64,000 bases of DNA from Burkholderia sp. WSM2230 (GTDB taxonomy: Bacteria; Pseudomonadota; Gammaproteobacteria; Burkholderiales; Burkholderiaceae), in the NCBI RefSeq assembly GCF_000472445.1, contig NZ_AXAJ01000001.1, positions 868,643-932,642 of the forward strand, written 5' to 3'. The notes beneath the pieces are model-generated. The model did no database searches, had not been told where the DNA came from, and saw nothing but the letters and a program-made list of their open reading frames with translations. Shown here in pieces: positions 9,076 through 17,796 of the stretch (position 1 is its first letter; the number at the start of each line of letters is the position of its first letter). Position numbers and translations under genes: made by a program.

Positions 9076-10533
9076 CTAAGCCGAAGCCGCCGACACCAAC
9101 GAAGGCGCGCGCCTCTCCGCTTCGCCGTCGCCGTCCGCATCTGTGCCGCCGTTCGACCCGCCGTTCGACCCGTGGCCGCCCGACGGCTCCGGATGCAGCC
9201 GGTCCGCGTGCATCAGCCGGTACAGCGTGGCGCGCGAAATGCCAAGCTCAGCCGCCGCCTCCGACAACTTGTAGCCATGCCGCTGCAATGCATGTTCAAT
9301 TGCGTCTTTCTCGGCCTTGCTGCGGATCTCCGCGAGCGTGACGGCCGGCCCATTGTCCGTGGCCGGCAAGCCGAGGTCGCTCGCGGTGATGAAACGGCCC
9401 TCGCTCATCACCACGGCGCGGCGCACGCAGTTGATCAGCTCGCGCACATTGCCCGGCCACGCGTAGTTCGACATGGCGACGATCGCGTCGCTCGACAGTC
9501 CGCGCAGTTTGCGCGCGCCGTCCTGCTTGTACATGCTGAGCGCATAGTTGGCGAGCAGTTTGATATCGCCGCCGCGCTCGCGCAGCGGCGGCTCGACGAG
9601 ACGCAGCACACATAGCCGGTGATACAGGTCGGCGCGGAAGCGCCCTTCCTCTACAGCCCTGTCGAGGTCGACGTGGGTCGCGGAGATGACGCGCACATCG
9701 ACGTGAATCGGGCCGTTGCCGCCAAGCCGCTCGATCGTGCCTTCCTGCAGGAAGCGCAGCAGCACGGCCTGGCATTCGTGCGGCATGTCGCCGATCTCGT
9801 CCAGAAAGAGCGTGCCTTCATGCGCGCTTTCGATCCGGCCGATCTTGCGTTGAAGCGCGCCGGTGAAAGCGCCGCGTTCGTGCCCGAAGAGTTCCGCCTG
9901 CAACAGGCTCGGCGGTATCGCCGCGCAATTGATCGCGACAAACTGGCGGCCTGCGCGCGGCGAGCGTTCGTGGATGGCGCGCGCGGTCAGCTCCTTGCCC
10001 GTGCCCGATTCGCCGGCGATGAACACCGGCGCCTGTGTCGCGCCGCATTTGTCTATGCGCCGGTACAACTGCTGCATGGCCTCGCATTGACCGACCATGC
10101 CGTGCCGCCCGAGCGACGGTTCCGGCGCCACCTGCGCATGCCGCAGCGCCGACAGCCCATGCGCGTGGCCGAGCGCGAACACGAGCCGCTCGTTCAGCCA
10201 CGGCCGCGTGATGAAGTCGAAGCAGTAATCGAGGATGAACCGGCTGACCAGTTCGTTATTTGCCTGGCCCGGCGCGATCTGCGCGACCCAGTTGGTTTCC
10301 GGACGGCGCATGCATGAGGCCAGCGCGGACAGCTGCTGCGATGTGCAGTCTTCCGGCAGTTCGACGAGACCGACCTTGATATTGTCGCGTTCGATCATGC
10401 GTTCCGCGCTTGCGGTGTTTTTCGCGTGAACGGCGTGCCAGCCGGTTGCCGCTAGAAAGTCGGCAAGTTTCTGATCGGGCGAGTTCGATACGTAAAGAAC
10501 GGTGCGTTCGATGTCCCCAGATGCGAAAGTCAT
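9076..10533 (-). CDS. VpsR-like sigma-54-dependent transcriptional activator
   Basis: Enhancer-binding protein of 485 aa. The N-terminal about 130 residues form a receiver-like domain of the VpsR type that lacks an obvious phosphoacceptor cluster. The central AAA+ domain has Walker A GESGTGKE, the sigma-54 contact loop GAFTGA and Walker B LFLDEIGDM. The C-terminal Fis-type HTH (KLSEAAAELGISRATLYRLM) binds DNA. Related regulators in Vibrio and Burkholderia respond to c-di-GMP and control exopolysaccharide and biofilm genes; that role here is inferred. Two ATGs are possible, at 10539 and 10533. The GGGGG run is only 2 nt from the first but about 8 nt from the second, so 10533 is chosen. Confidence 0.85.
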   Translation of the reverse strand: MTFASGDIERTVLYVSNSPDQKLADFLAATGWHAVHAKNTASAERMIERDNIKVGLVELPEDCTSQQLSALASCMRRPETNWVAQIAPGQANNELVSRFILDYCFDFITRPWLNERLVFALGHAHGLSALRHAQVAPEPSLGRHGMVGQCEAMQQLYRRIDKCGATQAPVFIAGESGTGKELTARAIHERSPRAGRQFVAINCAAIPPSLLQAELFGHERGAFTGALQRKIGRIESAHEGTLFLDEIGDMPHECQAVLLRFLQEGTIERLGGNGPIHVDVRVISATHVDLDRAVEEGRFRADLYHRLCVLRLVEPPLRERGGDIKLLANYALSMYKQDGARKLRGLSSDAIVAMSNYAWPGNVRELINCVRRAVVMSEGRFITASDLGLPATDNGPAVTLAEIRSKAEKDAIEHALQRHGYKLSEAAAELGISRATLYRLMHADRLHPEPSGGHGSNGGSNGGTDADGDGEAERRAPSLVSAASA

Positions 10534-10539
10534 TTTCAT

Positions 10540-11947
10540 TTCCCCCGATTCCGTGCTGGTCCCGCGACTGCTGTTCGACGTTGTTCAAAACCGGCAAGTC
10601 GCACCGGCCTCCGGATCAAGCGAGTCAGCCAGACTATGTGCGAGGTCCGGCGCAAAGCTCTCATGCCAGCGGCGCCCGCTCTTTTCTCAGCGCGGGCGAT
10701 GGCGGATTCACAATCGACGTTCAAGCCGGGCAGGCAAGTTGCGGCGCATGCCGCGAGGTGCCGCAACTTCGCGAAGGCGGGAGCATGGACCACGTTGCAA
10801 CCGCCGGGGTGTTCATCCCCGAATCACTTGTACCGCTTTTTAACCCGTACGCCATTTTTGTCGCGCTCTGAGCGGCACGTGACTTAAACATAAGCGAAAG
10901 CGCTTTGGAATGCTATACAAACAGATCAGTAGCGGAAAACTTTCTTGATTGAGTCACGATTATTCAGTAATCGCCTGATATTCAGGGCACTGCGCGGCTA
11001 ATCCATTGCCGTTGCAATTGCATTGCGTCAAGCCCCGTTATGCGTGGTGGAGTACGCAGCGCGTGAACGAGTGTCCCGCGCGCATGTGCTCGCCGCGAAT
11101 TTCGATGTTTCAGGCATGCAACAAAATCGACGCTCTGCGTTTGCGGCCTATTCGCACCTTTTGAATGCAGAGAGCTGCCGGCATATTTGACCGACGCATT
11201 CGCACAAAGCGCGAAGGCGCGCGGTGCGGCACGATGCGGTGCTCATATGAAACGCGTATTACAGGCGCTTTATTCGCGTCTCGCGTACCTTCTGGAGGCC
11301 GCAACGCGTCTCGAATACGAATCATTGGGCGTTCCCGAATGCTGCGGCGAAGCGGGCGGTCGCGGCGCATTCTGGGAGATGCCTTGCGCGGCAACACCTG
11401 CGCATGCATGGCATAGCCATTGCAATAAGCGAGTCACAGCGAATGTGTTGCTGCCCGTCAGCTGAGGAAGATGAGGTCGAAGCGAGGGGAAAGCCGAAAC
11501 GGCGGCAGCAACAGAACGACTTCGTGGACGCGGCCGGGGAATGCCAATGCGTCGTACGAGGCTGCGGCGGGGCCATGACAGACGGACGTCAAACAACAAA
11601 GCCGAACTACCGATGCGAAGCGGTGGTTCGTCAACCGACGACGCAAAGCTCTGACCTCGCCGGTTTTTTCGTCTGTGAAGGTGCGGGTGCGGGGGACATA
11701 TAACGACAGGTACCTCGCGCGGCAACGTTTGCGCGAGCGACGTGCATAACAGGGAAGGGGCAGCGTACGGTCTGGACCAACCGGCGCGACGAAGCGGGGA
11801 GAAGGCCGGAGCCTCCATAGAGAGGCGAATATGCGAGTGGACCGGGCGCCGTGTTCGCGCATTCGCGTGGGCACGGCGGACCTGGAAGGCTGCAACGCAG
11901 CCGCTTGCGAGTCAGCGTATCAGCGTGTCATTCGTACGGGGGAAGTC
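10540..11947. other. 1.4-kb region with no convincing gene
   Basis: Divergent spacer between the VpsR-like regulator and the 102-aa hypothetical gene. Positions about 10880-11030 are clearly more AT-rich than the surroundings and contain the palindrome AAAGCGCTTT (10897-10906), so a promoter cluster is likely there. Several short open frames exist (for example 11187-11465 plus and 11458-11895 minus), but none has a good start with a ribosome site or recognisable protein character. A CTCGCGC/GCGCGAG inverted repeat lies near 11713-11736. A small RNA or long leader is possible but not demonstrable by reading. Confidence 0.4.
10736..10769. repeat. 10-bp perfect inverted repeat upstream of the VpsR-like gene
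   Basis: AAGTTGCGGC (10736-10745) and GCCGCAACTT (10760-10769) are exact reverse complements separated by 14 bp. They lie about 200 bp upstream of the VpsR-like start and could be an operator or an RNA hairpin. No T-run follows, so it is not a normal terminator. Confidence 0.5.
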
Positions 11948-12256
11948 ATGAAAACGCCTGTTTCCGGGCCGGCCTGCGTGCCGCGCCACGATCAATCAGC
12001 CATGTCAGTCACTTTGTCTGAGGCGAATGTCGTGCGCCTTCGTTATCGGACACGTGTCGGCGCGAAGCGCGCATTGTTCGCCGCGCCGCCGGTCGATCTG
12101 ACAACGCTCGTGATTGCCGAGGCCATCAAGCGCCGCTCGCAGGCGGAGATTCAACGCCACGTGCTGCGCGATGCATACGAATTGCCGGTGTCGCATGAGA
12201 GGAACGGCGATCGCGATGCGGATATCCGCCCGCCACAATACGGCGAGTCCGACTGA
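11948..12256 (+). CDS. Hypothetical protein, 102 aa
   Basis: Not a family I recognise. The ATG at 11948 is preceded by GGGGGAA about 3-9 nt upstream, an acceptable ribosome site. A second in-frame ATG (12002) would give 84 aa. The product is basic and soluble, with no signal peptide or membrane segment. Its middle (LTTLVIAEAIKRRSQAEIQRHVLRDAYEL) looks like an amphipathic helical region that could bind a protein or nucleic acid. It lies 146 bp upstream of the nicotinamide phosphoribosyltransferase gene on the same strand. Coding status is plausible but unproven. Confidence 0.45.
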   Translation: MKTPVSGPACVPRHDQSAMSVTLSEANVVRLRYRTRVGAKRALFAAPPVDLTTLVIAEAIKRRSQAEIQRHVLRDAYELPVSHERNGDRDADIRPPQYGESD

Positions 12257-12402
12257 AGACTGTCGTCGGACAGCGAGCGGGCGGCTCGTCGAATCCGCGC
12301 GAGCGGCGAACTACTGGTAACAGCAGCCGCTCTCCGCCCGCAGCATGCTCGTGGCATCATTAAAGCCAGGTACTGTCAGCGAGCCGAGTGCGGGGTTTCT
12401 TC

Positions 12403-13851
12403 ATGGTCAACGAGTTCAGCGGTCGTGGCGGCGGTTGCGCGATCCTCTCGAATCCGATTCTCAACACGGATTCATACAAGGCATCGCACTTTCTTCAGTA
12501 CCCGCCGGAAGCATCGGCGATGTTTTCATACATCGAATCGCGCGGTGGGCGCTACGACCGCACGCTCTTTTTCGGCTTGCAGATGCTGATCAAGGAGTAT
12601 CTGTGCCGGCCCATCACGGCGTCGATGATCGACGAAGCCAAGGCGTTTTTCGGCGCGCACGGCGAACCGTTCAACGAAGCGGGCTGGCGTCATATCGTCG
12701 AGCGTCACAGCGGTTATCTGCCGGTGCGCATTCGTGCGGTGCCCGAAGGTTCGGTGGTGCCCACGCATAACGTGCTGGTTACCGTGGAATGCGACGACCC
12801 CAAGGTGTTCTGGCTCGCCTCATACTTGGAGACCATGCTGCTGCGCGTGTGGTATCCGGTCACGGTCGCGACGCAAAGCTGGCATCTGCGCCAGACGATT
12901 CGCGAGTATCTGCAAAAGACAAGCGACGATCTCACGCAACTGCCGTTCAAGCTGCACGACTTCGGTGCGCGCGGCGTGTCGAGCGCGGAATCGGCGGCGA
13001 TTGGCGGCGCGGCGCATCTCGTGAGCTTCATGGGATCGGATACGGTGCTTGGCGTCGTGGCCGCGAATCACTACTACAACGAGAGCATGGCCGCCTTCTC
13101 GGTGCCTGCCGCTGAGCACAGCACGATCACGTCATGGGGCCGCGAGCGCGAGACCGATGCGTATCGCAACATGCTCGCGAAGTTCGCGAGACCGGGCGCA
13201 ATCATTTCCGTGGTGTCGGACTCTTACGATCTGTTCGCTGCGCTGAAGGTATGGGGCACGGAGCTGAGGCAGGCGGTGCTCGATTCCGGTGGCACGCTGG
13301 TGATTCGCCCCGATTCGGGCGATCCGCGGAGCATCGTATTGCAGACCTTGCGTGCCCTGGAGGCGTCGTTTGGATCCAGCGTGAACAACAAGGGCTGGCG
13401 CGTGCTCAACAATGTGCGCGTGATTCAGGGCGACGGCGTGAACCCGGACTCGCTCGTGGCCATTCTCGCCGCGATGGAGCAGGCGGGCTTTGCGGCGGAC
13501 AACATCATGTTCGGCATGGGCGGGGCGCTGCTGCAGCAGATCAATCGCGACACGCAGCGCTTCGCGATGAAGTGTTCGGCGATCCGCCTTGGCCACACGT
13601 GGCATGACGTATCCAAAGACCCCGTTACGGACACCACCAAGCGCTCGATGAAAGGCCGGCTCACGCTGCTCGTGAATCGGCGCACGGGCGAGTACCGCAC
13701 GGCGACGCTGCCGCTCGCGCCGCAAGAAAACACCCGCGCCGCGGATGCCGATTGGCAGGACGCAATGGTGACCATGTTCGATTCGGGTCAACTGCTCGTC
13801 GACGTTTCGTTGTCCGAGGTACGCGCTCGCGCTCATGCGCACGAGGGGTAG
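12403..13851 (+). CDS. nadV: Nicotinamide phosphoribosyltransferase (NAMPT/NadV)
   Basis: Converts nicotinamide and PRPP to NMN in NAD salvage, in the cytoplasm. The protein closely follows bacterial NadV and eukaryotic NAMPT: NTDSYKASHFLQYP near the N-terminus, SRGGRYDRTLFFGLQ, HDFGARGVSS with the nicotinamide-recognising Asp, RPDSGDPRSIVLQTL and IQGDGVNPDS for phosphoribosyl binding, and FGMGGALLQQINRDT. At 482 aa it has normal family length. An in-frame GTG at 12388 exists, but GGGG at 12392-12395 is better spaced for the ATG at 12403. No nadM or Nudix partner is adjacent. Confidence 0.88.
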   Translation: MVNEFSGRGGGCAILSNPILNTDSYKASHFLQYPPEASAMFSYIESRGGRYDRTLFFGLQMLIKEYLCRPITASMIDEAKAFFGAHGEPFNEAGWRHIVERHSGYLPVRIRAVPEGSVVPTHNVLVTVECDDPKVFWLASYLETMLLRVWYPVTVATQSWHLRQTIREYLQKTSDDLTQLPFKLHDFGARGVSSAESAAIGGAAHLVSFMGSDTVLGVVAANHYYNESMAAFSVPAAEHSTITSWGRERETDAYRNMLAKFARPGAIISVVSDSYDLFAALKVWGTELRQAVLDSGGTLVIRPDSGDPRSIVLQTLRALEASFGSSVNNKGWRVLNNVRVIQGDGVNPDSLVAILAAMEQAGFAADNIMFGMGGALLQQINRDTQRFAMKCSAIRLGHTWHDVSKDPVTDTTKRSMKGRLTLLVNRRTGEYRTATLPLAPQENTRAADADWQDAMVTMFDSGQLLVDVSLSEVRARAHAHEG

Positions 13852-13996
13852 CCGTCGCGGCTGCCGGAGCGTGCGCGACGATTGGATACAATCCGGCTTC
13901 CATACGCTTTAAGTCGCGGACTTCCTCATCGGCTTAAACAGGCTCAAAACCCGCTCAAAACCCGCTTCAATGCCGGCAACTCAAGTACCAGAACAA

Positions 13997-14476
13997 ATGA
14001 GACATCCGAATATCCAACTGATCGAACGCTTCTACACGGCGTTCCAGCGGCGCGACGCCGACACCATGATTGCCTGCTATGCCGACGACATCGTCTTCAG
14101 TGATCCCGCATTCGGAGAACTGCGCGGCGACGAAGTGCGCGACATGTGGCGCATGCTGGTTACGCGCGCGCAGGATTTCTCGCTGACCTTCGACAGCGTG
14201 GAAGCCGACGAGCACACCGGCCGCGCGCACTGGACCGCGGGCTACGTGTTCAGTCAGACCGGCCGCCCGGTCGTGAACCAGATCGAAGCGCGCTTTGCGT
14301 TTCGCGATGGACTCATCGTCGAGCATCGCGACAGCTTCGATTTGTGGGCGTGGATGCGTCAGGCACTGGGCGCACGAGGCGCGCTGCTCGGGTGGTCGCC
14401 GCTCGTGCAGCGCTCGATTCGCGCGCGCGCGAGAAAAGGGCTCGCCATTTACCGGCGCCAGGACCATCACGCCTGA
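13997..14476 (+). CDS. NTF2-like / SnoaL-type nuclear transport factor 2 family protein
   Basis: Small cone-shaped alpha+beta fold protein of 159 aa. The N-terminal pattern NIQLIERFYTAFQRRDADTMIACYADDIVFSDPAFGEL is characteristic of the SnoaL/ketosteroid-isomerase-like superfamily, and RFAFRDGLIVEHRDSFDLWAWMRQALG is the usual C-terminal strand and helix. Substrate unknown. An ATG nine codons upstream (13970) is equally open. Neither start has a clear ribosome site, and the inner one begins where the conserved fold begins. Just upstream the sequence CTCAAAACCCG is repeated twice. Confidence 0.75.
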   Translation: MRHPNIQLIERFYTAFQRRDADTMIACYADDIVFSDPAFGELRGDEVRDMWRMLVTRAQDFSLTFDSVEADEHTGRAHWTAGYVFSQTGRPVVNQIEARFAFRDGLIVEHRDSFDLWAWMRQALGARGALLGWSPLVQRSIRARARKGLAIYRRQDHHA

Positions 14477-14532
14477 GTGCGCGGGCCCTGGCCGATGCAC
14501 TATTCTTGTTCTATCCAACAGCGGGGAAAGGT

Positions 14533-15435
14533 ATGCCGGTAGTGGATGCCGCATGGCAGGAATGGCTGCGCACCAACGCAGCACGTGGCTGCACGATGGA
14601 GTCGATGATCGAGGCCATGGTGCAGGCTGGTTTCGCCTCCGACGCAGCCGCCGGAGCGGTGCGCGGCGCGTTCGGCTTGACTGCGATGGGCGCGGCGCCG
14701 TTGCCGGCCTCCGCGGGCGGGACCGAAGCCGCTTTGCCGCTAGATCTGCAAGAGTCACAGAAGGCGCGTTCAGCGTACGAATATGACGACGGACCCGTCG
14801 AGCGCGGCAATACGATCCGCGCCTTCGACCGCGACGTGCAAGTGCTGATGCGCTGCGACCGCCCGCAGGTGATTGTGTTCGGGAACGTGCTTTCGCCCGA
14901 GGAATGCGGCGAGATGATCGAGCGTTCGCGCCATAGGCTGAAACGCTCGACTATCGTCGATCCGGCGACCGGCCGCGAAGACGTGATCCGCAACCGTACG
15001 AGCGAAGGCATCTGGTATCAGCGCGGCGAAGACGCGTTTATAGAGCGGATCGACCAGCGGATCGCGAGCCTGATGAACTGGCCGGTCGAAAACGGCGAAG
15101 GCTTGCAGATTCTCCACTACGGCCGGACCGGCGAATACCGGCCGCATTTCGACTATTTCCCGCCCGACCAGCCCGGCAGCGCAGTGCATACCGCTCGCGG
15201 CGGGCAACGCGTGGCGACGCTCGTCGTCTATCTGAACGACGTGCCCGAGGGCGGCGAAACAATTTTTCCTGAAGCGGGCTTGTCTGTGGCGGCGAGGCAG
15301 GGCGGCGCCGTGTACTTCCGCTATATGAATGGCCAGCGTCAACTCGATCCGCTGACCTTGCACGGCGGCGCGCCGGTGCTGGCCGGCGACAAGTGGATCA
15401 TGACGAAGTGGATGCGCGAGCGCGCGTACGTCTGA
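14533..15435 (+). CDS. Prolyl-4-hydroxylase-like 2-oxoglutarate/Fe(II) dioxygenase
   Basis: 300 aa. The first about 90 residues are a small helical domain. The C-terminal about 200 residues form the P4Hc double-stranded beta-helix. Iron ligands are the HFD of EYRPHFDYFPP and the distal His of LTLHGGAPV, and the Lys of LAGDKWIMTKW is positioned to bind 2-oxoglutarate. RVATLVVYLNDVPEGGETIFPE is highly typical. It probably hydroxylates a proline or another protein side chain; the target is unknown. The ATG at 14533 follows GGGGAAAGGT. Longer open frame upstream overlaps the NTF2-like gene in another frame and is not used. Confidence 0.82.
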   Translation: MPVVDAAWQEWLRTNAARGCTMESMIEAMVQAGFASDAAAGAVRGAFGLTAMGAAPLPASAGGTEAALPLDLQESQKARSAYEYDDGPVERGNTIRAFDRDVQVLMRCDRPQVIVFGNVLSPEECGEMIERSRHRLKRSTIVDPATGREDVIRNRTSEGIWYQRGEDAFIERIDQRIASLMNWPVENGEGLQILHYGRTGEYRPHFDYFPPDQPGSAVHTARGGQRVATLVVYLNDVPEGGETIFPEAGLSVAARQGGAVYFRYMNGQRQLDPLTLHGGAPVLAGDKWIMTKWMRERAYV

Positions 15436-15498
15436 ACGACGCCCCGGCGCGCGTGGCGGCCAGCGCACGCGCGCGTGTTCGTGATTGCGCCCGGTGCA

Positions 15499-15936
15499 TC
15501 AGGCGCTCGTGTAGACGTCGGGGTTGTGCAGTTCCATGAAAAGCGCGGGATTCGACAAAGGCTCGAAGCCGTGCGGCCGATACACGTGATGCGCGTCGGT
15601 TGTCGCCAGCATGATTCTTCTGAGGCCCTGCAGCGACTCGCTCGCGAACAACTGCGTAAGCAGCGCGTGCGCATAACCTTTGCCGCGATGTTCAGGCAGC
15701 ACGAAGACGTCGCATAGATAGGCAAAAGTCGCGTGGTCCGTGACGACCCGCGCGAACGCCACCTGCTTGCCGCCGACGTAGCCGCCGAAACACAGCGACC
15801 CCGCAATCGCGCGTTCCAGCGTTTCGCGCGGCATGCCCTTCGCCCACGGCGTTTCCTGCGAGAGGAATGCATGCACCATGTCGACGTCGAGCTCGTTCTT
15901 GTCGCTCGAAATTCTCAGGTCGTTGAAAGTCGTCAC
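15499..15936 (-). CDS. GNAT-family N-acetyltransferase
   Basis: 145 aa, a complete GNAT fold. The acetyl-CoA-binding motif A is visible as VFVLPEHRGKGYAHALLTQLF, with the preceding strand FAYLCDVFVLP and the later HHVYRPHGFEPL typical of motif B. It acetylates an amine of an unknown small molecule or protein. The start is GTG with AGGAG five bases upstream. It lies 18 bp downstream of the MFS exporter on the same strand, so both are probably co-transcribed; this combination often means detoxification of an amine-bearing compound, which is an inference. Confidence 0.8.
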   Translation of the reverse strand: MTTFNDLRISSDKNELDVDMVHAFLSQETPWAKGMPRETLERAIAGSLCFGGYVGGKQVAFARVVTDHATFAYLCDVFVLPEHRGKGYAHALLTQLFASESLQGLRRIMLATTDAHHVYRPHGFEPLSNPALFMELHNPDVYTSA

Positions 15937-15954
15937 TTTGTCTCCTGACGTGCG

Positions 15955-17394
15955 TCAGCCCTTCGCGGGATCTTCCGCGCCCCGCGAGCCGCCGCCGATG
16001 CTCTGGCCCGCATCGCGCGAGAGACCCATGTAGCCGATCACCGACAGCAGCGTCAACACGCCTGCCAGCAGGAACGCGAGGCGGAAGTCGTCGAGCGTGA
16101 ACGCGTGGCCCGAGGTCTCGCCGTTGAAGAATGCGGCGGCGCGCAGCGACACCGCGCCGAACGCAATGCCGAGCCCGATCGTCATTTGCGCGGCCGCGCT
16201 CCACAGCGTGCTGGCCGCGCTCATTTGCGGCTGTGCGACGTCGGCGTAAGCGAGCGTCGCCAGCGTCGAAAACTGCATGGAGCGCGCGACGCCGTACACG
16301 AACACCACGATCAGCACGAGCGCGAGCGGCACCTCAGGCGTGAGCAATCCGCACGCGATGATGAAGATGCCCGCCACCGTCACGTCGACGATCGACACCA
16401 TACGAAAGCCGAAGCGCTGCAGGATGCGCGTGGTCAGCGCCTTCATGCCGAGATTGCCGAGCGCGCTTGCGAGCAGCAGCAGCCCCGACTTGAACGCCGA
16501 CAGGCCGAAGCCGACCTGGAATAGCAGCGGCATCAGATAAGGCACGGCGCCTATGCCGATGCGCGTGAAGGAACCGGTCACCACGGTGACGGAGAAGGTC
16601 GGAATTTTCAGCGTGGAGACGTCGATCAGCGGATGCGGATGCCGCTTCGCGTGCTGGAACGCGACCACGCCGACCAGCAGGCCCGCGGCGATGATCGCGC
16701 CGGCCACCCACGGATTCTCGGCGGGCTGGCTCGCCAGTTCCGCGCCGTACAGGATCGCGGTGAGCGCCGTGCCGCTCAGCAGGAGACCCACCACGTCGAG
16801 CGGCCTGCGTTCGCTGCCGCGCAGGTTCGGCACCATGGCAAGGGCAACGGCCATTGCCGCGAGGCCGAACGGCACATTGAGCAGAAAGATCCAGCGCCAC
16901 GACGCGTAGGTCGTGATGAAGCCGCCTATCGGCGGGCCGACCACCGGCGCGGCGATGGCCGGCCAGGTGATGGTGGAAATAGCCTGCATCATGCGGCTTT
17001 TTTCGGTGCTGCGAACCACGATCAGCCGGCCCACCGGCACCATCATCGCGCCGCCGATGCCTTGCAGCAGACGCGCGGCGGTGAATTCGGCGACGTTCTG
17101 CGACAGTCCGCACAAGATCGAAGCCACGGTGAACACGCCGATCGCGCTGAAGAACACGGTGCGCGAGCCGCAGCGGTCGGCGACCCAGCCGCTCGCCGGA
17201 ATGAAGATCGCCAGCGCCAGCATATAGGCCGTCATGCCGAGGCTGATGCTATTCGGCCCGACGCCGAACGAGTGCGCCATTTGCGGCAACGCGGTTGCGA
17301 TGACCGTGGTGTCGAGATACTCCATGAAAAACGTGGCCGCGACGATATAAGGCAGCCAGCCGACATGCTTCTGAGGCGCATTGGCTGCGCTCAT
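15955..17394 (-). CDS. MFS multidrug exporter, DHA2 (EmrB/QacA-like) family
   Basis: Integral inner-membrane drug:proton antiporter of 479 aa. The N-terminus YIVAATFFMEYLDTTVIATALP corresponds to motif D1 of the 14-TM DHA2 family. GWVADRCGSRTVFF is the loop 2-3 motif A, and ARLLQGIGGAMMVPVGR, ATFVGPPIGG-like APVVGPPIGGFIT and further helices follow. Substrate is unknown. It is followed by the acetyltransferase gene and preceded, with an ATGA overlap, by a possible 36-codon leader frame. Confidence 0.88.
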   Translation of the reverse strand: MSAANAPQKHVGWLPYIVAATFFMEYLDTTVIATALPQMAHSFGVGPNSISLGMTAYMLALAIFIPASGWVADRCGSRTVFFSAIGVFTVASILCGLSQNVAEFTAARLLQGIGGAMMVPVGRLIVVRSTEKSRMMQAISTITWPAIAAPVVGPPIGGFITTYASWRWIFLLNVPFGLAAMAVALAMVPNLRGSERRPLDVVGLLLSGTALTAILYGAELASQPAENPWVAGAIIAAGLLVGVVAFQHAKRHPHPLIDVSTLKIPTFSVTVVTGSFTRIGIGAVPYLMPLLFQVGFGLSAFKSGLLLLASALGNLGMKALTTRILQRFGFRMVSIVDVTVAGIFIIACGLLTPEVPLALVLIVVFVYGVARSMQFSTLATLAYADVAQPQMSAASTLWSAAAQMTIGLGIAFGAVSLRAAAFFNGETSGHAFTLDDFRLAFLLAGVLTLLSVIGYMGLSRDAGQSIGGGSRGAEDPAKG

Positions 17395-17501
17395 CGCGAG
17401 GCTCCCGGCAATTTGCGAGGAGCTGCGTCGTCAACAATGCTGTGAGCGTGTGGGCGAACGCCGCCCGCCGGACGCGCGATGAGCGATGTGATGGGCTTCA
17501 T
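17391..17501 (-). CDS. Possible 36-aa leader peptide overlapping the MFS exporter start
   Basis: A short frame begins at an ATG (17501) about 10 nt after AAAGG and ends in TGA overlapping the exporter ATG in an ATGA arrangement. The product would be basic with no recognisable domain. The precise coupling to the exporter start suggests translational coupling or an attenuator-like leader, as known for some drug exporters, but this could be chance in high-GC DNA. Confidence 0.25.
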   Translation of the reverse strand: MKPITSLIARPAGGVRPHAHSIVDDAAPRKLPGASR

Positions 17502-17796
17502 TTTTTGACTACCTTTCGAATGCGTGTTTGCGCCGTGCCGATAAGGCGGACGTGCGGTAGCGGTGAGGCTGGCGCAGCCCGCCCGCCACGCCGCGCGCGG
17601 TTTCGCCATGTGACGACGTCGCGCGACGATGGCCGGTTTCTACGTTTCCAGGCCGGCCCTGAATCCTAGCGCAATCCGGCCCGCCGTATCGACGAGCCAT
17701 GCACGCTGGCCGTGACCTCACCGCCGACCCTCACACGCAGCACGGCGCATGCCGTCCCGCGCGCGACGGCAACACGCTTCGAGCGATGCACGCCGC
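17502..17796. other. Spacer between exporter and isocitrate lyase-family gene
   Basis: About 300 bp upstream of the exporter. TTTTTTGAC on the plus strand lies at the possible leader start. I see no further gene, operator or terminator that I can support. Confidence 0.4.

Noticed and set aside
11187..11895. Short open frames on both strands in the 1.4-kb region
   Set aside because: No ribosome site combined with protein-like composition; they overlap each other on opposite strands.
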